Source: a bacterium
Lineage (GTDB): Bacteria > Patescibacteriota > Saccharimonadia > Saccharimonadales > JACDBH01
DNA: 22,809 nt
NCBI GenBank assembly: GCA_029557395.1
Contig: JAKQIK010000018.1
Coordinates: 1-22,809 of the forward strand
Direction: 5' to 3'
Under the pieces are notes generated by a model. The model saw only the letters and a list, made by a program, of their open reading frames with translations. It had not been told where the DNA came from and made no database searches. The position numbers and the translations under genes were made by a program. Numbering within the stretch: the stretch's first letter is position 1; the number at the start of each line of letters is the position of its first letter. Shown piece by piece: positions 8,228-15,848 of the stretch.

Positions 8228-8256
8228 TAGACAAAATGTCTGCGATACGATATAGG
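8228..8256 (+). promoter_or_regulatory. possible rny-ymdB promoter
   Basis: TAGACA (8228-8233), 17-nt spacer, TATAGG (8251-8256), giving a leader of about 60 nt. The leader ends in a strong Shine-Dalgarno (AAGGAGAG). The rest of 8131-8321 shows no gene. Confidence 0.4.
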
Positions 8257-8321
8257 CTAATGAAGTGATAGTGATTGCCTGATCTGAGCTGACTGATTGG
8301 TCATACGAAAAGGAGAGAAGT

Positions 8322-9833
8322 ATGTTGCCAGCTATACTACTAGGCATTGTTGGTATTGGCGCTGGTTATGGTGCTAATGTTGTCATTACCAAGAAAAAAC
8401 TTGGTTCAGCCGAAGATGCAGCCGAAAAAGAGCTAAAAAAAGCAAAAAAAGAAGCTGACCAGGTTCTCAAGAAGGCTAGAGACGAAGCCTCCGAGATAGC
8501 CGAAAAAGCGCGCAAAGATGAGCAACAAAGGCGTAAAGAGGTAAAAGAAATTGAATCGCGCCTAAGAGACCGAGAGGAATCACTCGACAAAAAATTAGAC
8601 ACCATAGATAAACGTTCAGAGGCACTCCGAAAGAGTGAGGATGAAGTTGAATCACTCAAAGAAGAAATCAGGTCCATAAGAGTAAAGCAACAAGAAAAAT
8701 TAGAAAAAGTAGCTAAACTAACCAAAAAAGAAGCTACTGACAAGCTTATGCAGATGACAGAACGTGATATAAAAAATGACTTAACTGGTTTGATAACAAA
8801 GTTGCAGAACGAAGCCAAGGATCAGGCAGAGGAACAGGCTGCCCTAATTATTACTACTGCCATGGAGAGAATGGCTAGCGAGGTTACTGCTGAGCGAACT
8901 GTAACTGCAGTAAAACTCGAAGACGAAGAGATGAAGGGTAGAATTATCGGCAAAGAGGGTCGTAATATCCAGGCTCTACAGCGTGCTACTGGTGTTGATA
9001 TCATGGTTGACGATACGCCGGGTATGATTATACTTAGTTCATTTGACCCGGTACGGCGTGAAGTGGCGCGGGTTGCGCTCGAGATGCTACTAAAAGACGG
9101 TCGTGTCCATCCTGGTCGCATAGAAGAGGTTGTCGAAAAAGCTCAAAAACAAGTCCAAAAAGACGTAATGCACGCAGCCGAGGACGCAGCCAGGGAAGTT
9201 GGCGTAATCGGTATTCCGAAAGAAATAATGCAGTTGCTTGGTGAGCTAAAGTATCGTACTTCTTATGGTCAAAATGTACTAAAACACTCGACCGAGATGG
9301 CTCATATCGCCGGCCTAATAGCCGATCAAATAGGCGCGGATGTCAAGACTGCCAAATACGCAGCCCTAGTACATGATCTTGGAAAAGCCTTAACTCATAA
9401 AATGGAAGGCAAGCATCACCATATCAGTGGCGAGATGCTACGTAAGTATGGTGCTCCAGAAGCTATCGCCCTTGCGGCTGAACAGCATCATGATGATGTC
9501 GAGGCTACTACTGTTGAAGCTCTCATCGTACGAGTGGTTGATGCTATTAGCGCAGCCCGACCCGGCGCTAGGAACATATCAGCCGAGAATTTTGGCGAGC
9601 GTATGCGTGATTTAGAAAATACAGCGCTTGGATTCCAGGGCGTAGACAAAGCCTACGCTATCTCTGCTGGTCGTGAGGTGCGTGTGTTTGTGAAGCCACA
9701 GAGTGTTGATGATTTGACCGCTATCAAAATGGCTCGCGATATTGCAACCAAGATCGAAAGTACAATGCAATATCCAGGAACTATCAAGGTAAACGTAATC
9801 CGCGAAACCAGAGCAATAGAATTCGCTAAATAG
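8322..9833 (+). CDS. rny: ribonuclease Y
   Basis: Membrane-anchored endoribonuclease that initiates mRNA decay in many bacteria lacking RNase E. At 503 aa it is full length. Domains in order: N-terminal membrane helix (about 3-22), a long Lys/Glu-rich coiled coil (about 28-180), a KH RNA-binding domain with GRIIGKEGRNI (206-216), and an HD hydrolase domain with H322 and the catalytic HD pair at 351-352 (LVHDLGKA), followed by HHHISGEM and EQHHDD. It ends YPGTIKVNVIRETRAIEFAK, a family-typical C-terminus. A strong Shine-Dalgarno precedes the ATG. Followed 12 bp later by ymdB, the usual gene partner, so an operon is likely. Confidence 0.97.
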   Translation: MLPAILLGIVGIGAGYGANVVITKKKLGSAEDAAEKELKKAKKEADQVLKKARDEASEIAEKARKDEQQRRKEVKEIESRLRDREESLDKKLDTIDKRSEALRKSEDEVESLKEEIRSIRVKQQEKLEKVAKLTKKEATDKLMQMTERDIKNDLTGLITKLQNEAKDQAEEQAALIITTAMERMASEVTAERTVTAVKLEDEEMKGRIIGKEGRNIQALQRATGVDIMVDDTPGMIILSSFDPVRREVARVALEMLLKDGRVHPGRIEEVVEKAQKQVQKDVMHAAEDAAREVGVIGIPKEIMQLLGELKYRTSYGQNVLKHSTEMAHIAGLIADQIGADVKTAKYAALVHDLGKALTHKMEGKHHHISGEMLRKYGAPEAIALAAEQHHDDVEATTVEALIVRVVDAISAARPGARNISAENFGERMRDLENTALGFQGVDKAYAISAGREVRVFVKPQSVDDLTAIKMARDIATKIESTMQYPGTIKVNVIRETRAIEFAK

Positions 9834-9845
9834 ACGAGATAATAC

Positions 9846-10637
9846 ATGAGAGTTCTTTATATCGGTGATGTCATGGCCGAGCCAGGCATAGAAATCGTAG
9901 AGCAGGTTTTGCCTGAGCTAAGACATACAGAATCAATCGATTTGGTTATCGCTCAGGCAGAGAATGTGACCGGTGGCAAAAGCATGTCGCTGGCTGATAT
10001 GAAGAGGCTCCAAGAGATAGGCATAGATTTCTTTACTGGTGGGAATCACACACCAAAACTCACTGAACTCCATCCAGCGCTAGAAGACCCAAGTCAGTCA
10101 GTGATTGGCCCAGCCAATATGACAGACTGCCCTGGGCCTGGCTACAAGTATATTGATACAAAAAAGGGTAGGGTGCTTGTAGTATCGCTCATGGGCGAAA
10201 AGGTTGGCAGTCCTATCGATATAGATAATCCACTAGGTACAATTGACAAGATACTTGCTGAAAATCAAGATGATGATAGGGTGGCAACTATTGTAAACTT
10301 CCATGGTGATTATAGTAGCGAAAAGCGTATCATCGGCTATTATTTAGATGGTAGGGTGTCTGCAGTCATCGGCGATCATTGGCATGTACCAACTGATGAT
10401 GCGATGATTTTACCAAATGGTACTGCTCATGTTACCGATGTCGGCATGTGCGGCACGATTCATAGCAGCCTGGGTGTCAAATTTGATAGTGTGATTCCTC
10501 GCTGGCGTGACAATATTCAAACCAAGAACGAAATTGAACTAGACGGACCGAGACAATTTAACGCCATGCTAATAGACGTTGATAAAGACACGGGTAGAGC
10601 GAACTCGATACTCCGGATCCAAAAAATCCTAGATTGA
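9846..10637 (+). CDS. ymdB: YmdB-family metallophosphoesterase
   Basis: Calcineurin-like phosphoesterase of the YmdB family (TIGR00282). In Bacillus it hydrolyses 2',3'-cyclic nucleotides and affects biofilm and RNase Y-linked regulation. Seen: the N-terminal metal motif MRVLYIGDVMAEPG (D8), AENVTGG (about 38-44), GGNHTP (65-70), a NFHGDYSSEK segment corresponding to the family's acid/His motif, and IGDHWHVPTDDA near the C-terminal active-site histidines. 263 aa, normal length. The rny-ymdB order is widely conserved, supporting the call. Confidence 0.92.
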   Translation: MRVLYIGDVMAEPGIEIVEQVLPELRHTESIDLVIAQAENVTGGKSMSLADMKRLQEIGIDFFTGGNHTPKLTELHPALEDPSQSVIGPANMTDCPGPGYKYIDTKKGRVLVVSLMGEKVGSPIDIDNPLGTIDKILAENQDDDRVATIVNFHGDYSSEKRIIGYYLDGRVSAVIGDHWHVPTDDAMILPNGTAHVTDVGMCGTIHSSLGVKFDSVIPRWRDNIQTKNEIELDGPRQFNAMLIDVDKDTGRANSILRIQKILD

Positions 10638-10657
10638 CCTAAACCAATCACTACTAA

Positions 10658-10778
10658 GCACCTAAATTTGAGTCAAGGGTAATTTTTGTCAAAATCAGAA
10701 ACTATTTCGAAGGCGTACTTTTGGTACGACGTAGAAATATCTTGGTTTTGGCGATAATTACCACTTCAAAATAGGTGC
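10658..10778. terminator. long imperfect hairpin between convergent operons
   Basis: An imperfect inverted repeat with arms of about 55-60 nt. Terminal GCACCTA (10658-10664) pairs with TAGGTGC (10772-10778); GGTAATT (10678-10684) pairs with AATTACC (10756-10762); the apex is CGTAC-TTTTG-GTACG (10714-10728). It lies between ymdB (plus) and the minus-strand operon and may terminate both. It is far longer than a normal intrinsic terminator and lacks a clear T-tract, so an ncRNA or element remnant is possible. Confidence 0.55.
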
Positions 10779-10781
10779 GTG

Positions 10782-10970
10782 TTATAACTCACCCTTGCCA
10801 CGAAAACCAAATCCAGCTATTAGTATACTGGCTATCATATTTATAGAGACAACAGCCACCAAAGAAAGCTCGCTATCGATTGCCAACAGAGCCGCGCTAC
10901 CAAGCCAAATAATACCGATTACACCAGCCGTATAAGGATATTTTATGAATAAAATAAATTCTTTAAGCAT
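10782..10970 (-). CDS. small two-helix membrane protein
   Basis: 62-aa hydrophobic protein with two predicted membrane helices (about 14-31 and 36-54) and a short Gly/Arg/Lys tail (GFRGKGEL). Function not recognised. A GGAG Shine-Dalgarno is in the upstream UbiB gene, whose stop overlaps this start by 8 bp. It is therefore translationally coupled to the UbiB-like kinase and probably works with it at the membrane (inference). Confidence 0.7.
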   Translation of the reverse strand: MLKEFILFIKYPYTAGVIGIIWLGSAALLAIDSELSLVAVVSINMIASILIAGFGFRGKGEL

Positions 10971-12528
10971 TATTTTCTCCTTCTAATTCTAATTGTACAT
11001 CTTTGCTCTTGGATTGACTACGTATAGTCTCGGCCAATTGACTAAAAAGCATTGGATCTCTGTCTGCCACCCTTTCTAGCCAATTACTAATATTTTCGAT
11101 AGCCGTAGAGATATCCATCGATTCACTGTTGTCGATAGCAACTTCTGGAAATTCTTCGCGTATGTGTTTGATGGCTTTGTCTAGAGTCTCTGGCATAACT
11201 TTTTGGTATAATCCTAGACTACTTAGCATTGATGTGTAAGTTTGGATAGCACGTAGCATGTCAGAGGCCTCTAGCTTGACCACTAGCCCAAATCGGTTAC
11301 CTTTGTTGACTAGTTTGTTTATGGCTATTATTACACTGGCGTCATCATTACTTTTGCCAAGTGTGATAATATCTGTACCAGTTGCCTCATAAAAAACTTT
11401 TCCGGCTACTTTGCTAACTTCGTTTACGTAATCCCTATCTCCACCTTTATCTAAATAATCACCAATAGTTCGCAGAGACCTATACAAATCATTCACAAAA
11501 AATCTTAGGCCGTGTTCGAACATATCGATAGCCGATTGCGAACCTTCTAACATACCGTTATAACTTTCTAATAATCCATACATACCATGCATATCAGTGG
11601 GTGGTTTTGCACTAATGCCGAAATCAATTAATCCAATTCGGTTATTTTTCATGACTCGTAGATTGCCAGGATGTGGGTCTCCTTGAATCTTGCTCATTTC
11701 AAATATCCCAATCAATGATTCGTAACCATATTCTCGTAGTAGGAATGTCAAATCACTACCTGTAGTATCGTGCGCATATTGAACAGGATCGACACCGTCT
11801 TCATGCATTTTTACGATATGGGCCATAGAAACGCCATCTACGTAATCTTGAACAATGATGTTGTCGGTACAAAGCTCGAGATATGTTTTTGGCACAAATA
11901 TAGTAGGGTGATTTTTGTATCTTTGATACATTTCTGTCGCAAACCCTGCTTCTTGTTTATAGTCCGTCTCGCGCAGTGTGGCCTGGGCAAATTCTTTGAA
12001 GGCGGTGTCTATGTCTACCGCCATATTCTTATTCATTTTGATAAAAAAAGTCTTATAAAACCTAGATAGTAGCTTCAGATCATGCTTGAGTAGTTCGCGC
12101 ACCATAGGTCGGAGAACCTTTACGATGACAGTTTCCCCAGATCTTAATCTTGCATAATAAACCTGGCCAAAACTACCAGCCGCAAAGGGTTCTGGCTGAA
12201 TGAGTGCAATGTTAGAAAGTCTATCTTTGCCGAGTTCTGTTTGGAGCAGCTGGCCAATATCAAGTGGCTCATGATCTAGGTTTTCAAAAATATTGAGTTT
12301 TTCGGGGTTATGCCATTTTTTCATTATTGTTGAGCGTAGTAATACGCCCTGCAAGAATTTGACGTACACACCACCAAGCGACATGAACTCTTCACAGATT
12401 AAATTGTACATTTGTTCGTCTTGTTTACGCCTGTAAAGTAGGTATGATTTTGTAATTAATCTGGCAAGCCTTTTTGTCCTTGATCGTTTTATGCTGGCTA
12501 TAGCCTTGTCATAAGGAGTTTTTGCCAT
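10963..12528 (-). CDS. ABC1/UbiB-family atypical protein kinase
   Basis: 521-aa member of the UbiB/ABC1/ADCK family of atypical kinase-like ATPases, associated elsewhere with isoprenoid lipid or quinone metabolism. Seen: the N-terminal KxGQ-like region (GGVYVKFLQG, K57-Q60), an Ala/Gly-rich nucleotide loop EPFAAGSFGQVYYA (about 113-126), the lysine strand VIVKVLRP, the catalytic motif QGDPHPGNL and the DFG-like IGLIDFG. The KxGQ glycine appears to be Leu (KFLQ). Quinone biosynthesis is not expected in a reduced CPR genome, so the substrate is unclear. Preceded by a good AGGAG Shine-Dalgarno that overlaps the end of the upstream 52-aa gene. Middle gene of a three-gene operon. Confidence 0.88.
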   Translation of the reverse strand: MAKTPYDKAIASIKRSRTKRLARLITKSYLLYRRKQDEQMYNLICEEFMSLGGVYVKFLQGVLLRSTIMKKWHNPEKLNIFENLDHEPLDIGQLLQTELGKDRLSNIALIQPEPFAAGSFGQVYYARLRSGETVIVKVLRPMVRELLKHDLKLLSRFYKTFFIKMNKNMAVDIDTAFKEFAQATLRETDYKQEAGFATEMYQRYKNHPTIFVPKTYLELCTDNIIVQDYVDGVSMAHIVKMHEDGVDPVQYAHDTTGSDLTFLLREYGYESLIGIFEMSKIQGDPHPGNLRVMKNNRIGLIDFGISAKPPTDMHGMYGLLESYNGMLEGSQSAIDMFEHGLRFFVNDLYRSLRTIGDYLDKGGDRDYVNEVSKVAGKVFYEATGTDIITLGKSNDDASVIIAINKLVNKGNRFGLVVKLEASDMLRAIQTYTSMLSSLGLYQKVMPETLDKAIKHIREEFPEVAIDNSESMDISTAIENISNWLERVADRDPMLFSQLAETIRSQSKSKDVQLELEGENNA

Positions 12529-12537
12529 CAGAAACTC

Positions 12538-12696
12538 CTATTTTTTGGCAAATCCAATAAGAAAAAGGATTACCGTGCTAACCATAACTACAAAATAGAG
12601 CTGAAATATCTCAGAGGAATTTTCGCGCGTTAGAGCCATCAATATTACTGCCACCCAAATAAACAAAATAGTGAAGAATATTGATAAGTACTTCAT
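12538..12696 (-). CDS. small two-helix membrane protein (52 aa)
   Basis: Short gene opening MKYLSIFFTILFIWVAVILM and ending LIGFAKK. Two membrane helices (about 3-21 and 33-49) are separated by a polar loop containing TRENSSE. It lies 9 bp upstream of the UbiB-like kinase on the same strand, and the kinase Shine-Dalgarno overlaps its stop codon. A -10 box lies just upstream (12706-12711). Function unknown. Paired with the 62-aa protein at 10782, it suggests a small membrane complex around the kinase (inference). Confidence 0.65.
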   Translation of the reverse strand: MKYLSIFFTILFIWVAVILMALTRENSSEIFQLYFVVMVSTVILFLIGFAKK

Positions 12697-12705
12697 CGTA
12701 TCCAA

Positions 12706-12716
12706 ATTTTATCATA
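12706..12716 (-). promoter_or_regulatory. -10 region of the UbiB operon
   Basis: Two overlapping minus-strand candidates: TATGAT (12711-12716) and TAAAAT (12706-12711), 14 and 9 nt before ATG 12696. Either gives a very short or absent leader. Confidence 0.4.
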
Positions 12717-12798
12717 TTTTCATGTTTTTCGCTATACATACATGCGTATTACTTCTTTCTCACTACTGAGTTAATTTAGATCTATACAAACAAATTAC

Positions 12799-12827
12799 TT
12801 GACTAATAATAAAACATTATATATCCT
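12799..12827 (+). promoter_or_regulatory. promoter of the DGR target gene
   Basis: TTGACT (12799-12804), 17-nt spacer, TATCCT (12822-12827); alternatively TATATC (12820-12825) at 15-nt spacing. The leader of about 40 nt carries AGGGAGA (from 12855), an acceptable Shine-Dalgarno 11 nt from the ATG. Confidence 0.45.
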
Positions 12828-12872
12828 CATACATAAGCATTAACATCAAAAACACAGGGAGAAATACATAAT

Positions 12873-14360
12873 ATGGACAAGTCTATATCCCAAACCATAA
12901 ACCTGGTAGTAGGTAGTGGTGGTCTTGCTAAAACAGGCTCTACCGGCATGATTGCTCAAATCATAGCCGGTATTTGCTTAATACTCCTAAGTATACTATT
13001 TATCTATCTTACCCGTCACAGAGGGCTATATAGACTATACAGACATCATCCCTCTACACTTAACCATAAACTAGGTCATAAGCTCAGCCACAAGCTAGAC
13101 CATCGTTTCTTGGTACTATTACTACCATTACTACTAGCCACTGTATTTACAGTAGCCCTGTCCAGAGTCTCGGCAGACCCTACCTTAGCCTTGTCTGCTG
13201 GTCAAGACAATCTGACCGTATCAATACCAACAGGCAATAATACCGTTACCACTAATACTACTATCTCTGCTAGTACTGCTAATACCACTGGCTATACTCT
13301 TACTGCATCATTAGCTCAACCCGAACCAGGCATAGAGATTAGTCTCAGCGGTGGATCGGTCGCCAGCCCGACGCCGTTAGGTGTCGGCCAGGCTCCGCTA
13401 GTCCTGCAGACTACTTCTGTTGCCTCTGGCCCAGACACCATAAACATCACCATATATCTCAAGATAGATTCTTCTGTCAAGCCAGGCAAAAAGAACCTAC
13501 GCTTGGTGTATGAAGCTCATGACAATACATCAACTTCCCAAGTCCTATCCATGCAAACCTTCACAAGACAGCAATGCAACAACCTAACAACCTACACAGG
13601 CTCTAACCCAGAAGCCATCATAACCCTAAACGACCCAAGAGGATCAGGCACAGACTACCAAATAGCCAAACTAGCTGACAACAACTGTTGGATGCTAAAC
13701 AACCTCAGACTAGGCTCCATATCAAGTACCCTAACCCTAACCCCAACCGACACTAACATAAGCCAAAACTTCACATTACCACAACTAAGAAATGACTCAC
13801 ATAGCATAGATAACAGCACTGACCCAGGCAATGACTACGACACTCCATATACCTATGGACCAATCCCAGGAGACACAGCTGACAAATCGTCTACAGACTA
13901 CGGCTATCTCTACAACTGGAGTGCTGTTACAGCCGGTGAAACACGAACCAGCCATGATGAAACTGCTGGTGATGCCCCATATTCCATCTGTCCCGCTAAC
14001 TGGCGACTACCAAAAGGTGGCCATGACACCAACACGGGCAACCCGTCACCAACTAACGAGTTTAATGAACTCAGTGCTAAAATGGCTGGTTTCACTAATG
14101 GTCAAGATGTAACCTACCTAAATAACTATTGGGATTACTACCAAGCCTGGCAATACAATGGACCATTTAAGAGCACTTTCTCCGGCGGCTGGATCGAGGG
14201 CTTCGATGGCCAGGGTGACGTCGGCGTTCTGTGGTCCGCTTCGGCTATTCCTGATGATGCCGTTTTCGCCTTCTTTGCGGTCTTCAATGCTGATGAAGTT
14301 TATCCAGCGAACGGCGTCGATCGTGCCGCTGGGGTGGGTGTGCGCTGTCTCTTGCAGTAG
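12873..14360 (+). CDS. DGR target: membrane-anchored FISUMP-domain variable surface protein
   Basis: 495-aa protein diversified by the adjacent retroelement. Order: a hydrophobic helix (about 26-46), a basic linker with an HKLx repeat (65-77), a second hydrophobic segment (79-97) followed by SADP that could be cleaved or anchor the protein, a Thr/Ser/Asn-rich beta region (about 105-225), then a FISUMP domain (Fib_succ_major, about 230-492). FISUMP signatures are ITLNDPRGSGTDYQIAKLAD-NNCW, DYGYLYNWSAV, ICPANWRLP and a C-terminal AAGVGVRC. Residues 435-494 are the variable repeat. The fold is probably C-type-lectin-like, as in other DGR targets, so the changes would sit on a ligand-binding face (inference). 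DNA between about 13550 and 14150 is strikingly A/C-rich on the coding strand. Ligand unknown; attachment to a host or prey cell is plausible in this lineage. Confidence 0.88.
   Translation: MDKSISQTINLVVGSGGLAKTGSTGMIAQIIAGICLILLSILFIYLTRHRGLYRLYRHHPSTLNHKLGHKLSHKLDHRFLVLLLPLLLATVFTVALSRVSADPTLALSAGQDNLTVSIPTGNNTVTTNTTISASTANTTGYTLTASLAQPEPGIEISLSGGSVASPTPLGVGQAPLVLQTTSVASGPDTINITIYLKIDSSVKPGKKNLRLVYEAHDNTSTSQVLSMQTFTRQQCNNLTTYTGSNPEAIITLNDPRGSGTDYQIAKLADNNCWMLNNLRLGSISSTLTLTPTDTNISQNFTLPQLRNDSHSIDNSTDPGNDYDTPYTYGPIPGDTADKSSTDYGYLYNWSAVTAGETRTSHDETAGDAPYSICPANWRLPKGGHDTNTGNPSPTNEFNELSAKMAGFTNGQDVTYLNNYWDYYQAWQYNGPFKSTFSGGWIEGFDGQGDVGVLWSASAIPDDAVFAFFAVFNADEVYPANGVDRAAGVGVRCLLQ
14177..14354 (+). 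repeat. DGR variable repeat (VR)
   Basis: The last 60 codons of the target gene form a 178-bp ungapped match to the TR at 15849-16026 (offset 1672). By hand count 20 positions differ. At 19 of these the TR has A; in the VR they are G (9) or T (10), never C. One is TR T15919 versus VR A14247. Thirteen codons differ: 439, 441, 446, 450, 452, 459, 464, 465, 470, 477, 481, 482 and 492. The 3' G/C-rich run (about 14318-14347) is unchanged and would be the IMH site that directs cDNA to the VR. Confidence 0.95.
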
Positions 14361-14374
14361 CCTTTAGGCTACTG
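14355..14374. other. hairpin/cruciform immediately after the VR
   Basis: CAGTAGCC (14355-14362), TTTA loop, GGCTACTG (14367-14374): a perfect 8-bp stem with a 4-nt loop that starts at the first base after the VR/TR identity tract and contains the target stop codon. Similar short hairpins just downstream of the VR are required for efficient target recognition in Bordetella phage BPP-1; here the role is inferred. Confidence 0.75.
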
Positions 14375-14375
14375 T

Positions 14376-14452
14376 CTAGCTACCCCACAAAGCAAGGCAT
14401 GGCGGACTGACCTGACCAGGTCAGTCCCCGCCGCGTCGACTGGGGTAGCTAG
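14376..14452. repeat. nested inverted repeats after the VR hairpin
   Basis: Outer 12-bp perfect arms CTAGCTACCCCA (14376-14387) and TGGGGTAGCTAG (14441-14452) enclose an inner 11-bp palindrome, GGACTGACCTG (14404-14414) / CAGGTCAGTCC (14417-14427), with GGCGG/CCGCC flanks. It could form a large cruciform, act as the target-gene terminator, or assist DGR homing. Confidence 0.7.
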
Positions 14453-14463
14453 AAATAAACTTT

Positions 14464-14491
14464 TTGTGAATTGAATAGTAAAAGATATAAA
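14464..14491 (+). promoter_or_regulatory. promoter of the DGR reverse transcriptase
   Basis: TTGTGA (14464-14469), 16-nt spacer, TATAAA (14486-14491). Start near 14498, leader of about 19 nt. It lies downstream of the nested inverted repeats, so the RT can be expressed independently of the target. Confidence 0.5.
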
Positions 14492-14516
14492 CAATGTTAA
14501 CAACCGTAGTTTAACA

Positions 14517-15620
14517 ATGATGCAAAAAGATACTAGACACCGAACAAAATTAGATAGGATAGGCTGGCTAACAAAAGAGCTAAGCAGAGCATATGATTTG
14601 GCAAAATTAGGAAAGACAAACAAGACCGAAGTTGTTGCTTTTTCCAAGATTGCCAAGCAAGAGATGGTCAACTTGGCACACGAGATACACGACAGGACCT
14701 ATTCGCCACGACCATCGACGGCTTTTATAGTCAACAAACCAATCCAGCGCGAGATATTTGCCGCCAATTTTCGTGATCGTATAGTACATCACTTTTTGTT
14801 TAATCAAGTTAACCCCTGGTGGAACACACGCTTTATAGAGGATAGCTACAGTTGTCGAGTTGGAAAAGGTACTCTTTATGGCATACGTCGACTAGATCAT
14901 CATATTCGCTCCGAAAGTCGTAATTACACCCAACCTGCTTATATATTAAAATTAGATATCCTGGGCTATTTTATGAGCTTGAATCGTAGTCTTATTTACC
15001 AAAGGGCTTTATGGGGAATAGATAGGCAATTTGATGGCAAAGGTTATGTATATCAAGTATGTAAGTTTTTATGGAAGATAATTTTGTTTAACGATCCACT
15101 AAAAGATGTTAGGTTTAACTGTCCACGCAGTGCCTGGAAGGGTTTGCCATCCAGTAAAAGTCTATTTCATCAGCCAAAGGGTAAAGGCATTGCCATTGGT
15201 AACTTAACCTCCCAATTAATTAGCAATATTTACCTTGACCAACTGGATAGATACGTCACGCTTGAGCTTGGTTTCAAGCATTACGGGCGTTATGTTGATG
15301 ATTTTTATATTGTCCACAGTAGCAAGGAACAGTTAATGGAAGCTACCGCCAATATTAAGCATTATTTGTCTACAGAGCTTGAATTAACCCTACACCCCAA
15401 GAAGTTATTTTTGCAAAGCTATGAAAAAGGAGTTCCGTTCTTGGGAACAGTTGTGTATCCGCATAGGATACAACCAGGTAAAAGACTAAAAACAAACTTA
15501 ATTCGTGCTTTATCTCAAAAAGATTGTCCGCGAGCGACTGATGCGTCATATCGAGGATTAGTTAAGCATTATAAGCATAACAAGCTTTTGACATCATTAA
15601 ATAGCTACTTTCTTTCGTAA
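14517..15620 (+). CDS. DGR reverse transcriptase
   Basis: 367-aa reverse transcriptase that copies TR RNA into adenine-mutagenised cDNA for mutagenic homing. Seen: RT motif region IQREIFAANFRDRIVHHF (about 76-93), the motif 3 (domain A) region YILKLDILGYFMS with Asp147, the DGR-typical motif 4 AIGNLTSQ (about 226-233) in place of the QGxxxSP of group II intron RTs, the catalytic box YVDD (259-262), and LHPKK plus PFLG thumb-proximal motifs. There is no maturase X, endonuclease or RNase H domain, which fits the compact DGR class. ATG 14517 is used; ATG 14520 follows directly. No Shine-Dalgarno is evident. It lies between the VR and the TR, a common DGR order. No avd- or HRDC-type accessory gene is seen. 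Confidence 0.96.
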   Translation: MMQKDTRHRTKLDRIGWLTKELSRAYDLAKLGKTNKTEVVAFSKIAKQEMVNLAHEIHDRTYSPRPSTAFIVNKPIQREIFAANFRDRIVHHFLFNQVNPWWNTRFIEDSYSCRVGKGTLYGIRRLDHHIRSESRNYTQPAYILKLDILGYFMSLNRSLIYQRALWGIDRQFDGKGYVYQVCKFLWKIILFNDPLKDVRFNCPRSAWKGLPSSKSLFHQPKGKGIAIGNLTSQLISNIYLDQLDRYVTLELGFKHYGRYVDDFYIVHSSKEQLMEATANIKHYLSTELELTLHPKKLFLQSYEKGVPFLGTVVYPHRIQPGKRLKTNLIRALSQKDCPRATDASYRGLVKHYKHNKLLTSLNSYFLS

Positions 15621-15808
15621 ATCGAGTATACTAACATAGTGCTAGGTAATAAGTTGGCTAGATGTTTTAGGTAGCCATATAGGGGTCTAATGTCTAATCT
15701 ATTTTTACTAAATAAGCATAATTCAAGAGACGATACTCACTGGTGAAAACTAGTTCTTGCTAGGGGAGCGCTACCTAACCTCTCCTATCTTTGGTAAGCT
15801 AAAGGTCG

Positions 15809-15814
15809 TATAAT
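15809..15814 (+). promoter_or_regulatory. possible -10 for the TR RNA
   Basis: A perfect TATAAT between the RT gene and the TR. The predicted start is near 15821, 28 nt before the TR. No good -35 at normal spacing (TATCTT at 17 nt). Otherwise 15621-15848 holds no gene; a 9-bp inverted repeat (TTAGGTAGC 15667-15675, GCTACCTAA 15770-15778) brackets part of it. Confidence 0.4.
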
Positions 15815-15848
15815 GAGCAGTATTGTTTTGCGTACGCCTCATCTGTTT

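Noticed and set aside
8366..9121. Ser-rich long reading frames on the minus strand opposite rny
   Set aside because: Complement of the Lys/Glu-rich coiled-coil and KH coding sequence; no plausible start signal or family resemblance.
14517..15620. Group II intron or retron reverse transcriptase
   Set aside because: No maturase or endonuclease domain and no intron RNA or msr/msd features; the IGNLTSQ motif and the adjacent TR/VR pair identify a DGR.
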